39,685 nucleotides of DNA, taken from positions 1-39,685 of the forward strand of contig CAZNCS010000012.1 in the NCBI GenBank assembly GCA_964571605.1. The letters run 5' to 3'. The translations under genes were made by a program, and so were the position numbers. Positions 32,733 to 39,685 of this stretch are shown one piece after another. The notes beneath the pieces are model-generated. The model was not told the DNA's origin and ran no database searches. It was given only the letters and a program-made list of their open reading frames with translations. Each line of letters starts with the position of its first letter. The stretch's first letter is position 1. Origin of the DNA: Leptospira_B sp964571605 (GTDB lineage Bacteria; Spirochaetota; Leptospiria; Leptospirales; Leptospiraceae).

Positions 32733-33464
32733 ATGTTGTCCCCTTTTTTCGGAGAATTTTTAGGTACATTCGTTCTTATTCTTCTCGGCGACGGAGTTGT
32801 CGCCGGGGTTTTATTAGAAAAATCTAAAGCAAAAGATTCGGGTTGGATAGTGATCACTTCCGCCTGGGCGTTTGCCGTGATACTCGGAGTTTTTGTCGCA
32901 AAAGCGTTCGGAAGCCCAGACGCACATCTCAACCCGGCAGTCACGTTGGCGTTTGCAGTCCAATCGGGAGAATATTCCAAATTGCCGATTTATATTCCGG
33001 CACAATTACTGGGAGCGTTTTTAGGCGCAGTATCTGTGTATTTGCATTATCTTCCTCATTGGAAAGAAACAAAAGACAAAGGTAAAATCCTGGCGGTATT
33101 CTCGACAGAACCTGCGATTCACGATCGTCCTTCCAATTTTATCAGCGAATTTATAGGTACATTTTTACTGATTCTAGGATTGTACGCGATTTTTTCTCCC
33201 CAGATATCCGACCTAAATGTTCCAACAGGAATCTTTTTCGTAGGAATTTTGGTTTGGGCGATCGGTCTTTGCTTGGGAGGGACCACAGGTTACGCGATCA
33301 ATCCTGCGAGAGATTTGGGGCCAAGACTCGCACATTTCTTTTTACCGATTCCAAACAAAGGACCTTCGGGTTGGGAGTATGCATGGCTTCCAGTTGTCGC
33401 TCCCTTAGCAGGGGCTGCTTCTGCGGGAATTTTATTAAGGGTATTTGTGTCTTATCTTCCGTAA
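32733..33464 (+). CDS. glpF: MIP-family channel, glycerol facilitator type
   Basis: The 243-residue membrane protein has the two NPA half-helix motifs of the aquaporin superfamily (HLNPAVTLA with N67-A69, and YAINPARDLGPRL), six predicted helices, and the NPARD variant. That variant, with Asp after NPAR, marks glycerol-conducting members. It would let glycerol or other small polyols cross the inner membrane by diffusion. No glycerol kinase is adjacent. It follows the SDR by 9 bases and is convergent with an unknown membrane protein. Confidence 0.9.
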   Translation: MLSPFFGEFLGTFVLILLGDGVVAGVLLEKSKAKDSGWIVITSAWAFAVILGVFVAKAFGSPDAHLNPAVTLAFAVQSGEYSKLPIYIPAQLLGAFLGAVSVYLHYLPHWKETKDKGKILAVFSTEPAIHDRPSNFISEFIGTFLLILGLYAIFSPQISDLNVPTGIFFVGILVWAIGLCLGGTTGYAINPARDLGPRLAHFFLPIPNKGPSGWEYAWLPVVAPLAGAASAGILLRVFVSYLP

Positions 33465-33547
33465 TAATTTTAAACGAATACGATAAAGTTCAGCGGAGAT
33501 ACTGCAGTGGTGTCTCAGCAACTCATTGTATCTCTATCATTTCCGTA

Positions 33548-34087
33548 TTAGGAAGGAGCTTGTAATTCCTTCCTAGGCAAAAAAACCAATAATGCGAACG
33601 CAATAAATTCGGCAACATAACCGAATGCAGCAATTCCAATCAAAAACGGGCCGAATGCCATTTGGTAATAGCTGAAAACGATCATTACAACAATCGCAGT
33701 TCTAAATACCGTTTTAAATATCGCAGAAAGAAAAAAGAAAGCGCGAGTTGCATCTTGATAAATCATTCCGAGACGAATTAGAACCAGAATCCAACAAATT
33801 TCTATCGGTATATGATAGAACATATGCGGAGATATTTGCGAATAACCTGATATATACGAATAACTGAATGCGTTATATGTTAGAAATAGCAAAAGACCTA
33901 TTAATAATAAGCGCCATCGAAGTAAATAGAACAGAAACAAAAAACAATAAAATTCGAAAAACAAAGCCCATATCGAGATTTGGGTTGGCAGAGTCGTAAG
34001 AGCGGCGAGCAATATAGCTCGGAATCCGATAAAAAGAAGACCTAAGGCAAAAATCACTCTGCCTACATTTTCTGCATATGTTCTCAT
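33548..34087 (-). CDS. Integral membrane protein of unknown function
   Basis: The 179-residue product has about five or six hydrophobic helices (FALGLLFIGFRAILLAALTT, FFEFYCFLFLFYLL, LLLIGLLLFLTYNAF, and others), with a short basic-aromatic loop near the middle. No family recognised. It starts at ATG 34087, is convergent with glpF and divergent from the GDPD gene. A weak hairpin (GAGATAC with GTATCTC) lies in the 83-base gap on the glpF side. Confidence 0.72.
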   Translation of the reverse strand: MRTYAENVGRVIFALGLLFIGFRAILLAALTTLPTQISIWALFFEFYCFLFLFYLLRWRLLLIGLLLFLTYNAFSYSYISGYSQISPHMFYHIPIEICWILVLIRLGMIYQDATRAFFFLSAIFKTVFRTAIVVMIVFSYYQMAFGPFLIGIAAFGYVAEFIAFALLVFLPRKELQAPS

Positions 34088-34221
34088 TTATTAGGGATAT
34101 ACATTAGCCACTTTTTTAGGACAGTCAAAAACCGATACATTCACAAATTGTAGAGTGAAAAGTCCTTTCCTAATATTCAATACCTATCAATCTTCTTTCC
34201 ATTCCAAACCCAGAGGAACCG

Positions 34222-35172
34222 ATGAGAGTTTTTGCAAGTATCCGTTTTCTTTTTGCCATAGTTTTTTTATTCCAATGTAGCGGGACCCAAATCCAAAATT
34301 CTCCTCTGGACGGAAAGCTCGATTTGCAAGGTCATCGGGGAGCCAGAGGTTTAAAACCGGAAAACACCTGGCCCGCATTTGAAGAAGCACTTAGCCAAGG
34401 AATGACTACCTTGGAACTGGATACCGTTCTCACTAAAGATCAAAAAATTATCATACACCATGATTCTTCCACAAACCCGGAAATCTGTTTCAAAAAAGAC
34501 GGTTCCGAAATTGTTTCCAAATCCTTGTATGAGATTTCTTTAACAGAACTCAAAGAATTGGATTGTGGCGCCAAAAAAAATCCTAGGTTCCCGGAGCAAG
34601 TCTCCGTTCCAGGCACGGAACTATTGACCTTACAGGAATTTTTTACAAAAATCCAAACTTGGGAAAGAACTGGAAAAAGACGTTTTTTACCGAAATTTAA
34701 TATAGAGACGAAATTTCCCGACGATTCCGATTCACAAGTAGATCCTAAAATCGTTGAGGCGCATGTGGACTTACTTCTTAAAATTGTTGAGACCGCAGGA
34801 TTAACCGAAAGAACTACCATCCAATCTTTTTATCTTCCCGCATTGCCGATCGTAAAAAAGAAAAATCCTAAAATCAAAACTTCCGCATTATTCTCTCTTA
34901 CTTATCCGCAGGGCGCCTCAATGAAATTCGGCTTTGGGAATGGACAAAGACAACTCGTTTTACGGCAGACCAAAGAAATCGGCGCCGATATCATCTCTCC
35001 TTATTTTTTATATGTAACCGATGAGTTTGTGGCAGAAGCCCATCGATTGGGAATCCGAGTAATTCCTTGGACCGTAAATGAAATCAAAGAAATGAAACGT
35101 TTGGTGAAAACCGGTGTGGACGGAATCATCACGGACTATCCGGATCGACTCAACCGAGCCTTAAAGGAATAA
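34222..35172 (+). CDS. Glycerophosphodiester phosphodiesterase, likely lipoprotein
   Basis: The 316-residue enzyme hydrolyses glycerophosphodiesters to glycerol 3-phosphate and an alcohol. Diagnostic GDPD motifs are QGHRGARGLKPENT, LELDTVLTKD and IIHHDSS near the start, and IPWTVNEIKEMKRLVKTGVDGIITDYP at the C-terminal end. A signal peptide ends FLFQC, an unusual lipobox with Gln before Cys, so lipidation is possible but not certain. GAGGAA lies five bases before the ATG. glpF is about 760 bases upstream, which fits a glycerol/phospholipid-breakdown theme. Confidence 0.9.
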   Translation: MRVFASIRFLFAIVFLFQCSGTQIQNSPLDGKLDLQGHRGARGLKPENTWPAFEEALSQGMTTLELDTVLTKDQKIIIHHDSSTNPEICFKKDGSEIVSKSLYEISLTELKELDCGAKKNPRFPEQVSVPGTELLTLQEFFTKIQTWERTGKRRFLPKFNIETKFPDDSDSQVDPKIVEAHVDLLLKIVETAGLTERTTIQSFYLPALPIVKKKNPKIKTSALFSLTYPQGASMKFGFGNGQRQLVLRQTKEIGADIISPYFLYVTDEFVAEAHRLGIRVIPWTVNEIKEMKRLVKTGVDGIITDYPDRLNRALKE

Positions 35173-35226
35173 CTCTGTCTTCAAAAAACATTCGACAGTC
35201 TCTTTGTATTTCTTAAACTTCCGTGA

Positions 35227-37278
35227 GTGAGTCCTCTATTTAGAATTCCGTTCTTAATCGTAACCATGGCCGTTAGTGTTTCTTTACAGGCCTCTCCGAT
35301 TCAAAACGGAATTCTTACAGTGTCTGAAACCTATCTGATCGAAAATGTAGGATCCATCCCTTTGTCGGGGGATTGGCAATTTGTGTATGGAGAATTTGTA
35401 GATCCGGATAAAACAAATAAATTCCCGCATTGGCAAATTCTATCCGTTCCTGATTCCTGGCAGGGGAAAAAAAATGGAAACACGGTTTTGCCGAGAGAAG
35501 GTGCCGTAACTCTACGACTCAATCTTAGATTCTCTCCCCAAGATATTGGAAAGGAAATGGTTCTGTACCTTCCCGATTTTGCGTCATCTTATCGTTTTTA
35601 TTATAATGGAGAGCTAACGTATTCTTCCGGCACTCCGAATCTGGACGCAAATGCGGAAATTCCGAAAATCAAATCGGTTTATATTCCCCTTCGAATCGGA
35701 AGTGAAAACGGAGAATTATTGATCCAGGGTTCCAATTGGGTAAATAATTTCGGAGGGTTTTGGCAGGTTCCAAAATTAGGAACCGTAAACGCTATGAATC
35801 GGGATAGGTTAGTCTCTCAGATACGGGAGTCCTTTCTATTCGGAGGACTTCTGCTTATCGGACTTTACCATATAGGTCTTTTTCTTTTCAGAAGAAAGGA
35901 AAGATCGGTTCTATATTTCGCTCTATTTACTTTTCTTTTAGCGCTGCGCGTGGCTCTAACCGGCAATCGTCTCGTTTTGGAATTATTTCCGGAATTCCAT
36001 TGGGATTCTCTGTTTCGTTTGGAATTTTTCGGTTTTTATACGGCCGTTCCGTTATTTCTCCATTTCCATCGCTTATTATTCCCCAAGGAAACCCATACAT
36101 TCGTTCTATACTTTTATTGGATTTTAGCCGCGGCCTTCGATATTACACTTTTATTAAGTGTAGGGGTTTTTACGACCATCATCACCCCTTATTTGATCGC
36201 AATATGTTTCGCAATTATTTACATAATATACACTACATGCGTCGGCATTTGGAAAAAAAGGGAGGATTCTTTTTTGTTTCTGGGAGGGTTTATCGCCTTC
36301 GCAGCTACGATAGGCGTCGATATAATATTGGATCGTTTGAATATCCGAGGAATTAATATTTATCCCTATGGTTTGCTCGTATTCACTCTTTCCCAATCCT
36401 TGGTTCTTTCCAGAAGAATCGCGAGAGCTTTCCGGAACTCGGAAATGTTGGCCGAAAATTTACGAATTACGAATAACGCCCTGAATATTCTAAAAGATAA
36501 TTTAGAAATGTTGGTCCTGGAAAAAACTTCGGAACTCAATCATTCTTTGGAAAGAATTCGTAAAGATTTATTGGTAGCACAAAGAATTCAGAAAAAACTT
36601 TTTCCGGAAAACGCAGAGATCTTTCGGGAACTAAAATATGCGATCAAATATCTTCCTAGAGACGAAGTTGGAGGAGATTTTTACGATATTTTCGAAATTT
36701 CTCCCGGCGTGTATCGTATATTCTTAGCGGATGCGACCGGACATGGGGTGCAAGCCGCTCTTGTCACTATGGCGATTAAAGCGGAATACGAAGGAATAAA
36801 ATTCGGAGCCAAGGATCCCGGTTTTTGTTTGGATCTACTTCACGATAAATTCCAAAGAAAATTTTCATCTTTAGGAACAATTTTCTCTTCCATCATTGTG
36901 GATATATACGCTCGAGAAAATCGTTTGGTCTATTCGTCCGCGGGTCACCCCGATCAGGTGCTATTCACATCATCCGAAATTTCTCATCTAAGAAGAACGG
37001 GCGCAATTATCGGCCTGAAAAATAGCAGTAATTATGAAAATGTAGAGAGGACTTTTTTTCACGGAGACAGAATGTTTCTTTTTTCGGACGGAGTATTCGA
37101 ACAATTCAATTCTCAAAAAGAAGCCTGGGGAGAAAAAAGACTCTGGGATAGACTCCAAGAATTATTAAAAGAGCCGATAGAAAATATTCCGGATCTGGTT
37201 TTAAAAGACATTTCCACTTGGCTGCAAAATTCCCAACCACAGGACGATATTAGTTTAATTGCAATCGAAAGGATTTAG
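35227..37278 (+). CDS. 7TMR-DISM receptor with PP2C (SpoIIE/RsbU) phosphatase output
   Basis: The 683-residue protein has a signal peptide (LFRIPFLIVTMAVSVSLQA), a 7TMR-DISMED2-like domain (about 40-190), seven helices (about 200-410), a coiled coil (420-465) and a PP2C/SpoIIE phosphatase domain (from about 470). Metal aspartates appear in DEVGGDFYDIF, DATGHG, FSDGVFEQF and QDDISL. It would dephosphorylate a serine/threonine target, typically an anti-anti-sigma partner, in response to an external ligand. The start is GTG 35227, because a TGA closes the frame immediately before it. Its stop is one base from the GNAT stop. Confidence 0.92.
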   Translation: MSPLFRIPFLIVTMAVSVSLQASPIQNGILTVSETYLIENVGSIPLSGDWQFVYGEFVDPDKTNKFPHWQILSVPDSWQGKKNGNTVLPREGAVTLRLNLRFSPQDIGKEMVLYLPDFASSYRFYYNGELTYSSGTPNLDANAEIPKIKSVYIPLRIGSENGELLIQGSNWVNNFGGFWQVPKLGTVNAMNRDRLVSQIRESFLFGGLLLIGLYHIGLFLFRRKERSVLYFALFTFLLALRVALTGNRLVLELFPEFHWDSLFRLEFFGFYTAVPLFLHFHRLLFPKETHTFVLYFYWILAAAFDITLLLSVGVFTTIITPYLIAICFAIIYIIYTTCVGIWKKREDSFLFLGGFIAFAATIGVDIILDRLNIRGINIYPYGLLVFTLSQSLVLSRRIARAFRNSEMLAENLRITNNALNILKDNLEMLVLEKTSELNHSLERIRKDLLVAQRIQKKLFPENAEIFRELKYAIKYLPRDEVGGDFYDIFEISPGVYRIFLADATGHGVQAALVTMAIKAEYEGIKFGAKDPGFCLDLLHDKFQRKFSSLGTIFSSIIVDIYARENRLVYSSAGHPDQVLFTSSEISHLRRTGAIIGLKNSSNYENVERTFFHGDRMFLFSDGVFEQFNSQKEAWGEKRLWDRLQELLKEPIENIPDLVLKDISTWLQNSQPQDDISLIAIERI

Positions 37279-37279
37279 A

Positions 37280-37744
37280 TTAACTGAGTTTTTTTTCGTA
37301 ACACCAAGCGGTGTCGTCCGAGGCCCATTTTCCGAACGAATCAATCCGATAGAACCCTGCTTTTTCATAAAATCGTAATGCTTCCGGCTGAGGAGCTCCC
37401 GCCCTCAATCGAATGATTTGGAATCCGTTTTGGTTCGCAAAAGACTCCAAATTTTCGAGTAATTTTGCGGCTAACCCTGTGCCTCGAAATTTCGGGTCCA
37501 CATACATCACATCCAATTCTGCGACTTTTTCGGACCAGGGAACTAGAGCGATACTTCCAACCGGCCCGCTTTCCGTTTCTGCGATCCAAAATCCGAATTT
37601 AGGACCGGAAAAATCCTCTCCTTTCATCGGATTCGGAGCCGAAAAACCGTATCTGGTTTGGATTTCTTCCCAAAGGGAATCCATCATCTTGGATGCAGAG
37701 GGAGAATTCGGATCCCCTAGAAAAATAGAAACATTCTCATTCAT
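37280..37744 (-). CDS. GNAT-family N-acetyltransferase
   Basis: The 154-residue protein has the GNAT motif A (ELDVMYVDPKFRGTGLAAKLLENLESFA, acetyl-CoA-binding RGTGL) and motif B (ALRFYEKAGF) near the end. Substrate unknown. I chose ATG 37744 over the TTG-opened frame, because the extra 14 residues lack conservation features. It is convergent with the PP2C receptor and divergent from the MFS gene. Confidence 0.86.
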   Translation of the reverse strand: MNENVSIFLGDPNSPSASKMMDSLWEEIQTRYGFSAPNPMKGEDFSGPKFGFWIAETESGPVGSIALVPWSEKVAELDVMYVDPKFRGTGLAAKLLENLESFANQNGFQIIRLRAGAPQPEALRFYEKAGFYRIDSFGKWASDDTAWCYEKKLS

Positions 37745-37894
37745 AAAAAACGACTCGGTATAAAAATCCTCTGGATACGATCGCAAGTATTAGCATATAT
37801 TCTTCTTTACGAAACAAATTTCTTCCTGATTCATAGATGCCTGGATAGAAAGCGGAAAACTCTTCGTGTTTTCGATTCCATAGATCTGTAACCA

Positions 37895-39136
37895 ATGACA
37901 GTACAAAAAAAATCAGCACTTCGTTTCCTTCTTCTTACCCTGCTCATAGATTTTATCGGATTCGGGATTATCATCCCGGTCGTACCGAATCTTTTGAAAG
38001 AATTTCTAAACGGAGATTTAAGTCTCGCCTCCGAATACGGTGCCTGGCTTTCATTTGCCTATGCCGCGACCCAATTTGTATTCGCGCCGATTATCGGAGG
38101 ATTGAGCGATCGATTCGGAAGACGACCCGTATTACTCAGTACTCTTTTCGGATTGGGAATCGATTATTTATTTCTAGCTTTAGCGCCAAACGTCTGGTGG
38201 CTGTTTGTCGGACGTATCATCGCAGGTATTACAGGAGCGAGTTACGGAGTAGCGGGAGCAATGATCGCAGATTTGAGTCCACCTGAAAAAAGAGCCCAGA
38301 ACTTCGGCTTGATGGGAATGGCCTTTGGATTAGGATTCATTATCGGACCGGTGATCGGAGGATTGTTCAGTGAATTCGGACCTAGAGCCCCGTTCGTCGT
38401 GGCAGCTACACTTTCTCTTTTGAATTGGATTTACGGTTATTTGGTTTTACCGGAATCTTTGGCTTTGGAACATCGCAGAGCTTTCGATCTAAAAAGAGCC
38501 AATCCAATCGGTTCCTTGATCCAACTCAAAAAATATCCTTCTTCATTGATTGGATTATTGATTGCGGTTTCCTTATTGTATGTAGCAAACCATTGTATGG
38601 AAACAAGTTGGTCGTACTTCGTAATGAAAAAGTTCGATTGGACTCCGCCCAAAATCGGAGTTTCCTTAGCGATCGTAGGAGCGTCGATGGCGGTTGTCCA
38701 AGGTGGGCTCTTGAGGATCATCATTCCTAAAATCGGACAAAAAAACACAGTCTATTCTGGAATCACCGCAAGGATCATTATGAGTTTATTATTCGCTTTT
38801 GCTTGGCAAGAATGGATGCTCTACGCGTACCTGATTCCGTTCGCCCTCTGTTTTATCGCGGCTCCCGCAGTACAAGCGTATGTTTCCAATCATATACCTC
38901 AGAACGAACAAGGAGAATTGCAAGGGATTCTGGCGAGTATGATGAGTGTTACGGCGGTCATCGGACCGTTGCTTATGGGATATACTTTCGCGTATTTTAC
39001 AAAAGAAGGAACTTCTTTTTATTTTCCGGGCGCGCCGTTTATAGTAAGCGCAATTTTGGCGATTATCAGTTTGTTCATTTCCACAGTCGCCTTTAGAAAC
39101 GAAGAAAAAAGAACTGCTGCAAAAACCGGCGCTTAG
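37895..39136 (+). CDS. MFS efflux transporter, TetA-like
   Basis: The 413-residue protein has 12 helices, with the antiporter features of the TetA group: the charged helix-1 motif LLIDFIGFGIIIPVVP, motif A GGLSDRFGRRPVL, and motif C-like GLGFIIGPVIGG in helix 5. Such proteins export drugs in exchange for protons. The substrate is not readable from sequence, and the name does not prove tetracycline export. The nearest regulator is not adjacent. Stop codons of this gene and the next are 9 bases apart, tail to tail. Confidence 0.9.
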   Translation: MTVQKKSALRFLLLTLLIDFIGFGIIIPVVPNLLKEFLNGDLSLASEYGAWLSFAYAATQFVFAPIIGGLSDRFGRRPVLLSTLFGLGIDYLFLALAPNVWWLFVGRIIAGITGASYGVAGAMIADLSPPEKRAQNFGLMGMAFGLGFIIGPVIGGLFSEFGPRAPFVVAATLSLLNWIYGYLVLPESLALEHRRAFDLKRANPIGSLIQLKKYPSSLIGLLIAVSLLYVANHCMETSWSYFVMKKFDWTPPKIGVSLAIVGASMAVVQGGLLRIIIPKIGQKNTVYSGITARIIMSLLFAFAWQEWMLYAYLIPFALCFIAAPAVQAYVSNHIPQNEQGELQGILASMMSVTAVIGPLLMGYTFAYFTKEGTSFYFPGAPFIVSAILAIISLFISTVAFRNEEKRTAAKTGA

Positions 39137-39145
39137 AAAAACTTT

Positions 39146-39685
39146 TTATTCTTCTTCGTCCTCTTCCAGACTTAGATAGAAAAGAGCCCATAATGTATCG
39201 AAGAGAATTTGCATAAGCAATGCGAATTTTTCTTCTCTATCTTCTATCTTTTGAAAATCTTCGATCAAAAAAGTAACAAACGGTTCCAGGATTTTTCTTT
39301 CTTCGAGATCGGGAATAGAATTCAAACTTGCCAAAGTGAAAGTCGGGTCCACTGGAACATTATGAAAATTTAAACGAATATTCAAAACTCTGACGGCGAT
39401 CTCAATTAATTCGCTATCGAGCATCGTTTTAACGCCTGCGTCGTTCAATCCGGAAAGTAAACCGGAAATCGCCTCGTCGGTAATCTCTTCGCTTCTATCT
39501 TCATTTTCTTCGCTGTATGCTTCGGAGATTGCGATCAGAACCGATGTTGCCTGATCTAAAAATACGGATAGTATATCGTCGAAACGTTGTTCATCTTCCT
39601 CCGTAAGTTCTCTTTTGAATCCAGTATCCAAATAGTCGTAAAACGGTTCCGGATCATCGGCTTCGCAGGAAGCGGAAGCGAATGT
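39146..39685 (-). CDS. 5'-truncated acidic protein of unknown function
   Basis: The frame is open to the right window edge with no convincing start (only a TTG at 39631), so the gene continues outside. At least 179 residues are visible. They are helical and very acidic, ending YLSLEEDEEE, with a pre-repeat region RELTEEDEQRFDDIL. No signal peptide, membrane helix or domain is recognised in the visible part. It converges with the MFS gene. Confidence 0.6.
   Translation of the reverse strand, partial: TFASASCEADDPEPFYDYLDTGFKRELTEEDEQRFDDILSVFLDQATSVLIAISEAYSEENEDRSEEITDEAISGLLSGLNDAGVKTMLDSELIEIAVRVLNIRLNFHNVPVDPTFTLASLNSIPDLEERKILEPFVTFLIEDFQKIEDREEKFALLMQILFDTLWALFYLSLEEDEEE

Noticed and set aside
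32477..32980. 167-residue minus-strand ORF across the SDR and GlpF genes
   Set aside because: It runs antisense through two well-supported genes and has no domain.
1..39685. CRISPR arrays, IS elements or prophage genes
   Set aside because: No direct-repeat/spacer pattern, transposase or phage structural gene was recognised in the window.

Overview
The window reads as a chromosomal segment of a Leptospira-type spirochaete. I infer this from protein character, not from a search. Pointers are several class III nucleotide cyclases, two 7TMR-DISM receptor proteins with different outputs, lipoprotein signal peptides with relaxed lipoboxes, a release factor 2 gene without the usual programmed frameshift, and short palindromic intergenic repeats built on TGTAGGA(A/G)TTCCAAC. 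No tRNA, rRNA, CRISPR array, IS transposase or prophage was seen. Genes are densely packed on both strands in short operons.

Layout. 1-1.5 kb: the 3' end of an unrecognised gene, then prfB. 1.8-5.6 kb (minus): a DevBCA/MacAB-like exporter operon (adaptor, FtsX-type permease, ATPase, terminal TetR) followed by a small membrane protein. 5.7-6.6 kb: a divergent HxlR regulator and DoxX-like membrane protein sharing a palindrome. 6.7-8.5 kb: a small lipoprotein, an M28 peptidase and a YjbR-like protein. 8.5-13.1 kb (minus): a membrane adenylate cyclase, a membrane-anchored GyrI-like protein, a soluble cyclase and an adenosine deaminase. 13.2-20.3 kb: a DegT aminotransferase, an unknown acidic protein, a Nit1-like amidase, a TetR/metallo-beta-lactamase-fold operon, a 528-residue unknown, a probable pseudogene and inorganic pyrophosphatase.

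20.3-27.4 kb: a 7TMR-DISM adenylate cyclase, an alpha/beta hydrolase divergent from a WYL regulator, a PAS-GGDEF diguanylate cyclase, a DUF1761-like membrane protein, a methyltransferase and a DUF4442-like hot-dog protein. 27.4-31.9 kb is the most accessory-looking part. It holds a MarR remnant, an orphan ORF, an exported PI-PLC-like lipoprotein with two ricin-type lectin domains, and a flavin monooxygenase preceded by an overlooked 53-residue membrane protein and divergent from an intact MarR gene. 32.0-39.7 kb: an SDR, a GlpF-type channel, an unknown membrane protein, a GDPD lipoprotein, a 7TMR-DISM/PP2C phosphatase, a GNAT, a TetA-like MFS transporter and the 3' part of an acidic unknown.

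Themes. (1) Signalling: three class III cyclases, one diguanylate cyclase and one SpoIIE-type phosphatase lie within about 30 kb, and two of these share a homologous 7TMR-DISM input module. (2) Lipid and glycerol handling: the PI-PLC-lectin lipoprotein, the GDPD lipoprotein and GlpF could together release and import glycerol or glycerol phosphate, which is inference from proximity. (3) Locally regulated gene pairs: HxlR/DoxX, TetR/MBL, WYL/hydrolase and MarR/flavoprotein each have an inverted repeat in the expected place. I found no convincing entirely new system. The best leads are the PLC-double-lectin protein, the twin DISM receptors, the small-protein/flavoprotein unit and the remnant-rich 27.4-28 kb gap.
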